Source: JAFCBV01 sp965370715 (GTDB lineage: Archaea > EX4484-52 > B79-G9). From it: 20,414 bases of DNA. How positions within the stretch are numbered: the stretch's first letter is position 1; each line of letters begins with the position of its first letter. The stretch spans positions 1 through 20,414 of the forward strand of contig CBDUVQ010000009.1 of NCBI GenBank assembly GCA_965370715.1, read 5' to 3'. Shown in pieces: positions 1-6,663 of this stretch. The notes below the pieces were generated by a model, which worked only from the letters and a program-made list of their open reading frames with translations, was not told the DNA's origin and did no database searches. Position numbers and translations under genes: made by a program.

Positions 1-306
1 GCTGAAAAGAAGCAGGGACTGTGGCACATAGAAGACGAAATAACCGGCAACGGAACCCATGATGTCGCCCTTTACTTTCATTTTGCAGCCATGCGCATTG
101 CACTTAAAGGAAACAGGCTCCTGACCAAAACCAAAGGAACCAACATCTCACTTGAAATAGAATCCCCTAATGATGCAAAACTTGAACTTATTAAAGATTT
201 TATCTCGTATAGTTATGGCAGGAAGACAAAATCCGAAACACTAAAAGTAACAAAAAATTGTGTGCTTCCGATAAAATTCAGGACGACAATAAAGGTGTGT
301 GTATGA
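1..306 (+). CDS. Heparinase II/III-like protein, C-terminal fragment (5' end outside window)
   Basis: The reading frame is open from base 1 and ends at TGA 304-306, giving about 101 C-terminal residues. Seen: a WHIED motif, then GTHDVALYFHF, then a run ending SYSYGRK and LPIKFRTTI. This pattern (Trp-x-(I/V)-x-Asp, His, a phenylalanine-rich strand, a Tyr-Gly motif, then a Leu-Pro strand) is what I recall from the beta-sandwich C-terminus of heparinase II/III-family polysaccharide lyases. Such proteins act on uronic-acid-containing polysaccharides. In bacterial exopolysaccharide clusters these genes often sit directly before a bi-domain oxidoreductase, exactly as here. The catalytic domain lies outside the window, so activity cannot be judged. 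The stop overlaps the next start as ATGA at 303-306, indicating translational coupling. Confidence 0.6.
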   Translation, partial: AEKKQGLWHIEDEITGNGTHDVALYFHFAAMRIALKGNRLLTKTKGTNISLEIESPNDAKLELIKDFISYSYGRKTKSETLKVTKNCVLPIKFRTTIKVCV

Positions 307-2417
307 AACAGGTTTTTGGGAAAAAAGGGAATGTTGTGGTTGAAGATGTGCCGGTCCCTGTCTGCCAGGACAACGGCATTCTTGTAAGAAATGTGTGCTC
401 TCTCATAAGCCCGGGAACAGAGCTTCACTCAATATCATCACGCAAAAAAAGCATTATTTCACTTGCAAAAGAGAGACCGGATCTTGTTAAAAAAGTCATG
501 ACCTACGCAAAACAGTCAGGCCTCAAAAAAACAAGGCAACTTGTACACTCAAGGCTTTCGGATCTTCTCTTGTTAGGCTACAGCACATCAGGCATTGTTA
601 TTGAAGTTGGAAAAAACGTCACAGAATTTTCTGTAGGAGACCGTGTTGCATGTGCAGGGGCAAAATATGCCAGCCACGCAGAATATGTATATGTGCCAAA
701 AAACCTCGCTGTAAAGCTGCCTGACAACGTACTGTTTGAGCATGCAACATTCACTACTGTTGGCAGCATAGCCATGCAGGGCGTACGAAGAGCAAATGTA
801 AAGCTTGGCGAAAATATTGTTGTCGTGGGCCTCGGATTAATAGGCCTTCTTTCAGTCCAGATACTCAAAGCTGCAGGATGTAGGGTTCTTGGAATAGATC
901 TTGACCAAAAAAGGGCTGCTCTCGCAAAATCCCTTGGTGCCGATACTGTAGTCGTACCTTCAAAGAAAAATCCATTACAGGAAGTCGCCAGCTTCACAGA
1001 AGGCATGGGTGCAGATGCGGTAATAATAACGGCTGCCACAAAAAGCGATGCTCCTGCTAATCAGGCAATGCACATGTGCAGGAAAAAAGGGCGCGTTGTT
1101 GTTGTCGGGGACGTTGGCATGAACATACAGCGCGAAACATTCTACAAAAAAGAAATTGATTTTCTTATCTCAACATCATATGGTCCCGGAAGATATGACC
1201 GAAAATACGAAGACGAAGGCATCGATTATCCTGTCGGTTATGTGCGCTGGACAGAAAACAGAAATATGAAAGCATTTGTGGAATTGCTCTCGAAAGATGC
1301 TGTTGATGTAAAGCCATTGATAAGCGCGACATATCCTGTTGAGCATGCGCAGGAAGCGTACAATTCACTCGGCAGAGGTGTGATAACAGCTGTCTTCACA
1401 TACACTAAAAAGAAGCAGCCTGAAAGAAAAATAAATGTTGCTGCAGCACCATTAAAAAAAGGAAAAATAAATGTTGCATTAATCGGAGCCGGGAACTATG
1501 CAAAAGCCCATCACCTCCCAAACCTGAAATCAATAGATGATTACACGGTTCGCGCAATAATCACGCACAGCGGAAAGGATGCAAAACAGCTTGCAGAGCA
1601 ATACGGGGCAGCGTGGGTGTCCACAGACTACAGGGACGCACTTTCTGACAAAAACATTGATCTGGTAATCATTGCAACAAGGCATGGAAACCACGCTGAA
1701 ATAGCTATTGCTGCCGCAAATGCAAAAAAAAATATTTTCGTTGAAAAACCCATGGCATTAAATGAAAAGGATATGAACCGCATTGTGCGCGCAGTAAAGA
1801 AAAACAAGGTACATTATATGGTTGGATTCAACAGGAGATTTTCTCCTTTTGCCCTAAAAGCAAAAGAGATTCTTGGAACAAAAGGGCCGTATATAATCAC
1901 ATACACTGTCAATGCAGGGCTCCTGCCACAGGACCACTGGACGTATGATGCAAAAGACGGCGGCGGGAGAATAATAGGTGAAGGATGCCACTTTTTTGAT
2001 ATGTTCAATTTTTTTATAGAATCTAAAACAGAATCTGTAAATGCATATTCTGTCAACTCCAAAGAACATTCTTTCCTTTCTGAAGACAATGTGGTATCGT
2101 GCATCAAATACAAGGATGGCTCTATTGCAACACTTGTCTACACAAGCACAGGAAATAAGGCGTTACCAAAGGAACGAATTGAGATTTCCCGTGGCGGTGT
2201 ATCATGCGTCATAGATGATTTCAGGGAACTTGCGGTCTTCGGTGCAGGCGGCAGCTTTAAAATAAGCGGGCAAGATAAAGGCCAGATGAACCAGCTAAAA
2301 GCATTTGCAAAAGCAATAAAAGGTGAAGAAAACGCAGGGCTCTCTCTTGAAGACTGTGCGCTTGCAACAAAAATATCCTTTGATGTTGTAAAGAAAATAA
2401 AAGAGGCGTCCGGATGA
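303..2417 (+). CDS. Bi-domain oxidoreductase: zinc-type MDR fused to Gfo/Idh/MocA
   Basis: This 704-residue protein joins two NAD(P)-dependent dehydrogenases. Residues about 1-365 form a medium-chain dehydrogenase/reductase unit with a GroES-like part (GVxxEVGKNV-like strand, VGDRVA) and a Rossmann GLGLIG at about 176-181. Residues about 385-704 form a Gfo/Idh/MocA unit with GAGNYA at 395-400 and the EKP motif at 481-483. The fused architecture is known mainly from exopolysaccharide clusters next to heparinase II/III-like genes; its substrate is not established, so a sugar or uronate oxidoreduction is inference. I chose ATG 303 because GGTG at 294-297 lies at the spacing seen for other starts here and because it overlaps the upstream stop as ATGA. 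A possible start at 258 would overlap the heparinase-like end by 49 nt. The 3' end overlaps wecC by ATGA at 2414-2417. Confidence 0.85.
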   Translation: MKQVFGKKGNVVVEDVPVPVCQDNGILVRNVCSLISPGTELHSISSRKKSIISLAKERPDLVKKVMTYAKQSGLKKTRQLVHSRLSDLLLLGYSTSGIVIEVGKNVTEFSVGDRVACAGAKYASHAEYVYVPKNLAVKLPDNVLFEHATFTTVGSIAMQGVRRANVKLGENIVVVGLGLIGLLSVQILKAAGCRVLGIDLDQKRAALAKSLGADTVVVPSKKNPLQEVASFTEGMGADAVIITAATKSDAPANQAMHMCRKKGRVVVVGDVGMNIQRETFYKKEIDFLISTSYGPGRYDRKYEDEGIDYPVGYVRWTENRNMKAFVELLSKDAVDVKPLISATYPVEHAQEAYNSLGRGVITAVFTYTKKKQPERKINVAAAPLKKGKINVALIGAGNYAKAHHLPNLKSIDDYTVRAIITHSGKDAKQLAEQYGAAWVSTDYRDALSDKNIDLVIIATRHGNHAEIAIAAANAKKNIFVEKPMALNEKDMNRIVRAVKKNKVHYMVGFNRRFSPFALKAKEILGTKGPYIITYTVNAGLLPQDHWTYDAKDGGGRIIGEGCHFFDMFNFFIESKTESVNAYSVNSKEHSFLSEDNVVSCIKYKDGSIATLVYTSTGNKALPKERIEISRGGVSCVIDDFRELAVFGAGGSFKISGQDKGQMNQLKAFAKAIKGEENAGLSLEDCALATKISFDVVKKIKEASG

Positions 2418-3682
2418 AAGTGTGTGTAATCGGCCTTGGATATATCGGCTTTCCAACAGCATGCCTTATGGCAAAAGCAGGGCACAGCGTCGTCGGGGTT
2501 GATATAAGCGAGGAACGCGTGAACAGCATAAACAACGGCTCTTTTGCTTTGAATGAACCCGGATTTCAGGAACTGTTCTCTGATGCTAAAAAAAACCTTG
2601 CTGCAAAACATGCGCCCGAAAAATCAGATGTTTTTGTAATCTGCGTACCAACACCCCTGACAAAAGACAAGGCTCCGGACAATTCATTTGTTGAGTCTGC
2701 TGCAAATGCCATTGCACCACTTGTTGAAAAAGGAAACCTGATAATTCTTGAATCCACAGTTATGCCTAAGACCACACACAGCTCTGTTGGAAAAATCATT
2801 GAAAACAAAACAAGCCTGAAAGCAGATGCTGATTTTTATCTCGCGCACTGCCCTGAGCGCGCGTTTCCGGGAAACCTCATATACGAGCTTGTAAACAATG
2901 ACCGAATAATTGGGTCAGACACTGAAAAAGGAAAAGAACTTGCAAAAGAGCTTTACTCTTCATTCTGCAAGGGAAATCTTCTTTTGGCAGGCACAGTTAC
3001 TGCCGAGGTGGCAAAACTTTCAGAGAACACATTTCGGGCAGTGAACATTGCATTTGCAAATGAGCTTGCGCTTCTTTCAGAGAATCTTGAAATAAGCGTA
3101 GAAGAGGTCATCTCCCTTGCAAACAGGCACCCGCGCGTAAATATTCATGCCCCTGGAATTGGCGTCGGAGGGCATTGCATCCCTGTAGACCCTTATTTTT
3201 TAATTCATGGGCAAAACGCTCCGCTTACAAGCGCAGCCCTTAAAATAAACGAGTCTATGCCAGAACACACAATCACTCTGCTGAAAAACGCCCTTCATTC
3301 TGCCGGAAAAAGTATTGACGGCGCAAAGGTTGTTTTGCTTGGTGCTGCATACAAACCCAATGTTGATGACGCGCGCGAAAGCCCGACAGAGAATCTCGCC
3401 AATCTCCTGATTTCAAACAAAGCAAATGTTATTGTCCACGACCCTCTTGTAAAAAGATTTTCTCATCCAGTGGTTTCTGATCTTGGCTCTGCTGTCATTG
3501 GTGCAGACGCCCTCGTCATTTCAACAGCACACTCTGCATATAAAAATGTTGACTGGGAAAAACTCAAAGAAAAAATGAACAGCCAACCGGTTATTGTTGA
3601 CGGGCGGAACCTGCTCACATCTCTTCCAGCGGGCTTTATTTGCAGAAGCATAGGAAAGCCCGCACATAAGGTGATTCCCTGA
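2414..3682 (+). CDS. wecC: UDP-N-acetyl-D-mannosamine dehydrogenase (WecC type)
   Basis: This 422-residue enzyme belongs to the UDP-glucose/GDP-mannose dehydrogenase family and is expected to oxidise UDP-ManNAc to UDP-ManNAcA with two NAD+ in the cytoplasm. Seen: N-terminal NAD-binding GLGYIG (residues 7-12), ESTVMPKTT, the HCPERAFPG motif followed by NDRIIG that I associate with the WecC branch, and the active-site motif GGHCIPVDPYFL with catalytic Cys255. A C-terminal UDP-binding domain follows (LGAAYKPNVDDARESP). The length is normal for the family. The start ATG 2414 overlaps the previous stop, and GAGG at 2403-2406 lies 7 nt upstream. The next gene, wecB, supplies its substrate. A UDP-GlcNAc 6-dehydrogenase (WbpA type) is the main alternative; the neighbouring epimerase favours WecC. 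Confidence 0.88.
   Translation: MKVCVIGLGYIGFPTACLMAKAGHSVVGVDISEERVNSINNGSFALNEPGFQELFSDAKKNLAAKHAPEKSDVFVICVPTPLTKDKAPDNSFVESAANAIAPLVEKGNLIILESTVMPKTTHSSVGKIIENKTSLKADADFYLAHCPERAFPGNLIYELVNNDRIIGSDTEKGKELAKELYSSFCKGNLLLAGTVTAEVAKLSENTFRAVNIAFANELALLSENLEISVEEVISLANRHPRVNIHAPGIGVGGHCIPVDPYFLIHGQNAPLTSAALKINESMPEHTITLLKNALHSAGKSIDGAKVVLLGAAYKPNVDDARESPTENLANLLISNKANVIVHDPLVKRFSHPVVSDLGSAVIGADALVISTAHSAYKNVDWEKLKEKMNSQPVIVDGRNLLTSLPAGFICRSIGKPAHKVIP
3670..3681 (+). promoter_or_regulatory. Shine-Dalgarno and probable CTG start of wecB
   Basis: GGTGAT at 3670-3675 matches the archaeal 16S 3' end complement (GGAGGTGATCC). It is followed by three bases and then CTG at 3679-3681, in frame with wecB and overlapping the wecC stop as CTGA. 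The same GGTGAT-N3-start layout is seen for the 34-residue ORF at 13000, and the same core-to-start spacing for genes at 303, 2414 and 19417. The first in-frame ATG, 3688, would be 12 nt from the motif. Confidence 0.55.
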
Positions 3683-3687
3683 AATTC

Positions 3688-4812
3688 ATGCTTGTTTTTG
3701 GAACGCGCCCGGAAATAATCAAGGTAGACCCGGTAATCAAGGAGCTTGAAAAAAGAAAAATACAAGCCGTTCTTGTCCATACAGGACAGCACAATCTGGA
3801 CTCCTTATTAGCAAGCCTGAAAATACGAAAGCCGGATTATGTTCTTGACCTTCCGCCGGAATCAGCAGGAAAATTCAAAGGAAGCCTTGCATCAGGAATT
3901 TTTCGGGCAGCAAAATGGAGCTTTATGATTGCACAGCAGATAAAAAAAATAATCAAGCTTGAGAAGCCTGATGTGCTTCTTTATCAGGGAGACACCCTTG
4001 CCATTGCATCCGCTTCTGTTGCAGGTAGGCTTGTTTTCAGGCGCCCTGTCCTAGGGCATATTGAAGCAGGGCTTAGGACGCATGAATTGTTTAATCCGTT
4101 CCCTGAAGAGATTGCGCGGGTTATTGCAGATAAAACAAGCGACCTTCTCTTTGCCGCAACAGATGAGTCTGTCAACAACCTGAAAAACGAGCGCCTTGTG
4201 CGCGGAAAAGTGATTCTTACAGGAAACACAATTGTCGATGCAATCTCAATTCATAAAAAACTGGCTGAAAAAGCGCGGGTGCGCCTACCGAAAAAATACA
4301 TTGTTTTCTTCGTGCACCGCCAGGAAAATGTCCACTCAAAAGAGAATATTAAAAACATTTTCAGGTTCATCAAAGGCGTTAAAGAAAAAGTCATCTTTCT
4401 TGAGCATCCGACACTCATGCAGAAAATCCATGATTTCGGGCTTGAAAAAGAAATGAAGTCTCTGGCTAACCTAAAAGCCGTGCCATTCTTTGATTACCTT
4501 GAGTTCATGAAAGTGATGAAAAACTCTATCTGTATGGTGACTGATTCAGGCGGCTTGCAGGAAGAGACATGCGTCCTTAAAGTTCCGTGCATTGTCTGGA
4601 GAAAAAACACAGAGCGCATGGAAGCGGTTCGCGCAGGAAGCGCTGTATTGGTTGGAAACGATTACAAACTTGCACTAAAATATGTTAACGAGATAAGGCA
4701 GAAAAAAGGATTTTACAAAAAAGTGAGGTCTGCAAAAAACCCGTTCGGTGACGGAAAAAGCGCGAAAAAGATTGTTGATGCCTGTATAAAAGAAATTTCA
4801 GCAAAGAAATAG
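3688..4812 (+). CDS. wecB: UDP-N-acetylglucosamine 2-epimerase, non-hydrolysing (WecB type)
   Basis: From the ATG this is a 374-residue enzyme interconverting UDP-GlcNAc and UDP-ManNAc in the cytoplasm; it feeds the WecC product of the gene just upstream. Seen: GTRPE near the N-terminus (5-9), HIEAGLRT (124-131) with the conserved acidic and arginine residues, a TGNT motif, HRQEN (210-214) and the UDP-binding TDSGGLQEE (residues 285-293). The coordinates use the first ATG, but that start cuts into the first beta strand, and a CTG at 3679 would add the expected MKF. It also has an ideally spaced Shine-Dalgarno, so I consider 3679 the likelier true start. The gene ends at TAG 4810-4812, where a TATA-like element for the downstream sRNA begins. 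Confidence 0.92.
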   Translation: MLVFGTRPEIIKVDPVIKELEKRKIQAVLVHTGQHNLDSLLASLKIRKPDYVLDLPPESAGKFKGSLASGIFRAAKWSFMIAQQIKKIIKLEKPDVLLYQGDTLAIASASVAGRLVFRRPVLGHIEAGLRTHELFNPFPEEIARVIADKTSDLLFAATDESVNNLKNERLVRGKVILTGNTIVDAISIHKKLAEKARVRLPKKYIVFFVHRQENVHSKENIKNIFRFIKGVKEKVIFLEHPTLMQKIHDFGLEKEMKSLANLKAVPFFDYLEFMKVMKNSICMVTDSGGLQEETCVLKVPCIVWRKNTERMEAVRAGSAVLVGNDYKLALKYVNEIRQKKGFYKKVRSAKNPFGDGKSAKKIVDACIKEISAKK

Positions 4813-4813
4813 A

Positions 4814-4821
4814 TTTTTAAT
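4814..4821 (+). promoter_or_regulatory. TATA-like element for the C/D sRNA
   Basis: TTTTTAAT just after the wecB stop is centred about 26 nt upstream of base 4843, where the sRNA terminal stem begins. This is the usual archaeal TATA-to-start distance, and similar boxes with this spacing precede other genes in the window. It may also drive the UbiA-family gene at 4925. Assigned by inspection only. Confidence 0.4.
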
Positions 4822-4842
4822 TGTCCTGAAAAAAATATGTTC

Positions 4843-4903
4843 GGTAGATGATGACACTATCTTTTTTGTCTGACTTTTGATGAGTGATGGGCGGTCTGAT
4901 GCC
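4843..4903 (+). ncRNA. Box C/D guide sRNA, predicted to target 16S C1402
   Basis: All four boxes are present in order: C box ATGATGA (4848-4854), D' box CTGA (4870-4873), C' box TGATGA (4878-4883) and D box CTGA (4896-4899). The D guide is exactly 12 nt (4884-4895, GTGATGGGCGGT), as typical for archaeal C/D sRNAs. GGTA (4843-4846) can pair with TGCC (4900-4903) as the terminal stem. The D guide pairs with ACCGCCCGUCAC, the near-universal 16S sequence at E. coli positions 1398-1409, with a single G-U pair. By the box D+5 rule the residue 2'-O-methylated would be C1402, through the L7Ae/Nop5/fibrillarin complex. The D' guide (about 4858-4869, T-rich) has no target I can name. The sRNA occupies most of the 112-nt wecB-UbiA gap. 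Confidence 0.85.
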
Positions 4904-4924
4904 ACTAATTGGAGCAGTATTTGA

Positions 4925-5779
4925 ATGAATCCTTATCTCAAGCTAATGCGGCCGGAACAATGGTACAAGAATCTTCTCGTGTTTCTTGCCCTCGTGTTCT
5001 CTGTAAATTTTTTCAATACAAGCCTGCTTGTAAAAACCATGCTCGGCTTTGCATCACTCTCACTTGTGTCCTCATCATACTACATTTTAAATGACCTAAA
5101 AGACATCGCCCTTGACAAAGCGCACCCCGAAAAAAAGCACCGGCCGCTTGCCGCAGGGCGTGTGACAAAAAAGGGCGCTGTAGCACTTTCCAGCGCGCTG
5201 CTTATTGCCGGACTTTGGCTCGCGCAGTCTCTTTCGTTTCCGTTCTTCTTGTTTGCATCAGCGCTTTTCACGTTAAGCGCATTGTATTCTTTGTACCTAA
5301 AGCAAGTTGCGATAGTGGACATACATGTCGTTGCAATAAACTTTTTGATACGCGCGGTTTCCGGTGCAGTCCTGATTAACGTCAAAATATCTCCATGGCT
5401 GGTTTTCAGCATGTTCTTTGTTGCCTTGTTTCTTGCAGCCGGAAAAAGAATGTCCGACAGGATTGCGCTTGGGAGTTCTGCGCAGAAAATTAAACTATAC
5501 TCGGTTTATACTGAAGAGTTTCTCCGCGGAGTGTTGTATATAAGTGGCGCAACCGTTATTGCCGCATACGGCCTTTACGCTTTTCTCGCGCATCCAAACG
5601 GATATATGATGGCTTCCTTGCCACTTGTCAGTCTTATGTGCTTGCGATTTCTTCACTTTGCCCTGACAGGCCACGCAGCTGCAAGAAAGGCGCATTTATT
5701 GTTTTTAGACAAGCAGATGCTTATTTGCATGGTATTCTGGATTCTTATTTCTTTTGCGGTTCTGTACGCACAAGCATGA
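4925..5779 (+). CDS. UbiA-family polyprenyl-phosphate phosphoribosyltransferase (DPPR synthase-like)
   Basis: This 284-residue polytopic membrane protein (about 8-9 hydrophobic segments) has the UbiA aspartate-rich motif in the form found in decaprenyl-phosphate phosphoribosyltransferase: N56-D57, D60, D64, then HPEKKHRP (67-74) and AAG. Further matches to the mycobacterial enzyme as I recall it are the VDI...FLIRA stretch (131-144) and AAGKR (171-175). That enzyme transfers phosphoribose from PRPP to a polyprenyl phosphate, the first step toward lipid-linked arabinose or ribose. Here the acceptor is likely a dolichol-type phosphate (inference). Start ATG 4925 has GGAG at 4911-4914. The sRNA ends only 21 nt upstream, so the sRNA may be part of this gene's leader. 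The 3' end overlaps the convergent flippase-like gene by 35 nt. A different prenyl transferase activity is possible but less likely. Confidence 0.75.
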   Translation: MNPYLKLMRPEQWYKNLLVFLALVFSVNFFNTSLLVKTMLGFASLSLVSSSYYILNDLKDIALDKAHPEKKHRPLAAGRVTKKGAVALSSALLIAGLWLAQSLSFPFFLFASALFTLSALYSLYLKQVAIVDIHVVAINFLIRAVSGAVLINVKISPWLVFSMFFVALFLAAGKRMSDRIALGSSAQKIKLYSVYTEEFLRGVLYISGATVIAAYGLYAFLAHPNGYMMASLPLVSLMCLRFLHFALTGHAAARKAHLLFLDKQMLICMVFWILISFAVLYAQA

Positions 5780-6659
5780 GGTTTGCAAAAAATCCAATAA
5801 GGACTGCAAACCATAATGTAAGTGCCCTTATTACAAGAGTTATAGAAACAGAAACAGCAAAGGGCGTGCCAACAAAGCTTGACAACAGATACGCCATCCC
5901 GCCTTCTGTTGCACCGAGCCCTCCGGGAAGCATACTGGCCGCACCCCCAAGTGTAGCTGCGGAATAAATTAGGGTCTCACGAATGATGTCCGAAGAAACA
6001 CCAAAGCCGCGGACTACGAGGTAAAGGCCTGCGCACTCAAAAAACCATGCAATTGTTCCAAGGCCTAATGAAATGAGAGACATCTTTCTTGAAAAAAGTT
6101 TTTTTGATGTATGAAGCGCCTCTTTAATGTACGCCCCTCGCTTTCCAAAAAAAGCCATGCACTTCTTTTTCAAAAGTAGCCCAGCAAGTGTTTCTATGAA
6201 AAGAGTTGCAATGATTATTCCAAAAAACAGTGTGAAAAGAGCAGCTTCCTTAAAATACAGTGCGCCCGAAACAGAAATAATCAGGATTATCCCAAGAACA
6301 TCATAAACTCTCTCAAGGAAAATAACCGGTAGGCTCAATGCATATTTTGTGTGTGCGTATTTTTTGAGATAATATGGCTTGATTAAGTCCCCGCTTTTTG
6401 CAGGGGCTATGCTGAAAAGAAATGAAGAAAAGAAAATCAATATGCTCTTCTTTAACCTGATTTTTATTCCGGAACTTCTTGTAAGAAGCTCCCAGCGGAC
6501 AAAGCGCGTCATGTAATTTGCAACGGATAGTAAAATTATAGGAATTATCAAATCGCGGCGAAACAAGAACATTGATGAAACAAGCTCTCGCGGGCCGCTT
6601 AGGATTATTGCCACTAAAAGCAGGACAAAAGCAAGAACAATAGATGCTTTTTTATTCAT
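5745..6659 (-). CDS. Flippase-like membrane protein (lysylphosphatidylglycerol synthase TM / UPF0104 family)
   Basis: From ATG 6659 (reading leftward) this is a 304-residue protein with about 7-8 hydrophobic segments. Seen: AKSGDLIKPYYL at about 87-97, LERVYD (115-120), a WFFECAGLY helix and PGGLGATEGG at 245-254, the signature motifs of the family that includes the membrane part of MprF and the archaeal/bacterial UPF0104 proteins. Such proteins are thought to move lipids or lipid-linked sugars across the membrane. In this neighbourhood a lipid-linked glycan is an attractive substrate, but that is inference. ATG 6659 follows the DUF362 stop by 4 nt and has TGAT followed by 3 nt upstream; ATG 6671 and TTG 6707 are alternative starts that overlap the upstream gene. 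Transcription is probably shared with the DUF362 gene. Confidence 0.8.
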   Translation of the reverse strand: MNKKASIVLAFVLLLVAIILSGPRELVSSMFLFRRDLIIPIILLSVANYMTRFVRWELLTRSSGIKIRLKKSILIFFSSFLFSIAPAKSGDLIKPYYLKKYAHTKYALSLPVIFLERVYDVLGIILIISVSGALYFKEAALFTLFFGIIIATLFIETLAGLLLKKKCMAFFGKRGAYIKEALHTSKKLFSRKMSLISLGLGTIAWFFECAGLYLVVRGFGVSSDIIRETLIYSAATLGGAASMLPGGLGATEGGMAYLLSSFVGTPFAVSVSITLVIRALTLWFAVLIGFFANLMLVRTEPQKK

Positions 6660-6663
6660 AGTA

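Noticed and set aside
258..302. Upstream ATG for the bi-domain oxidoreductase
   Set aside because: It would overlap the heparinase-like gene by 49 nt and add 15 residues without family similarity; ATG 303 has a well-placed GGTG and the ATGA overlap.
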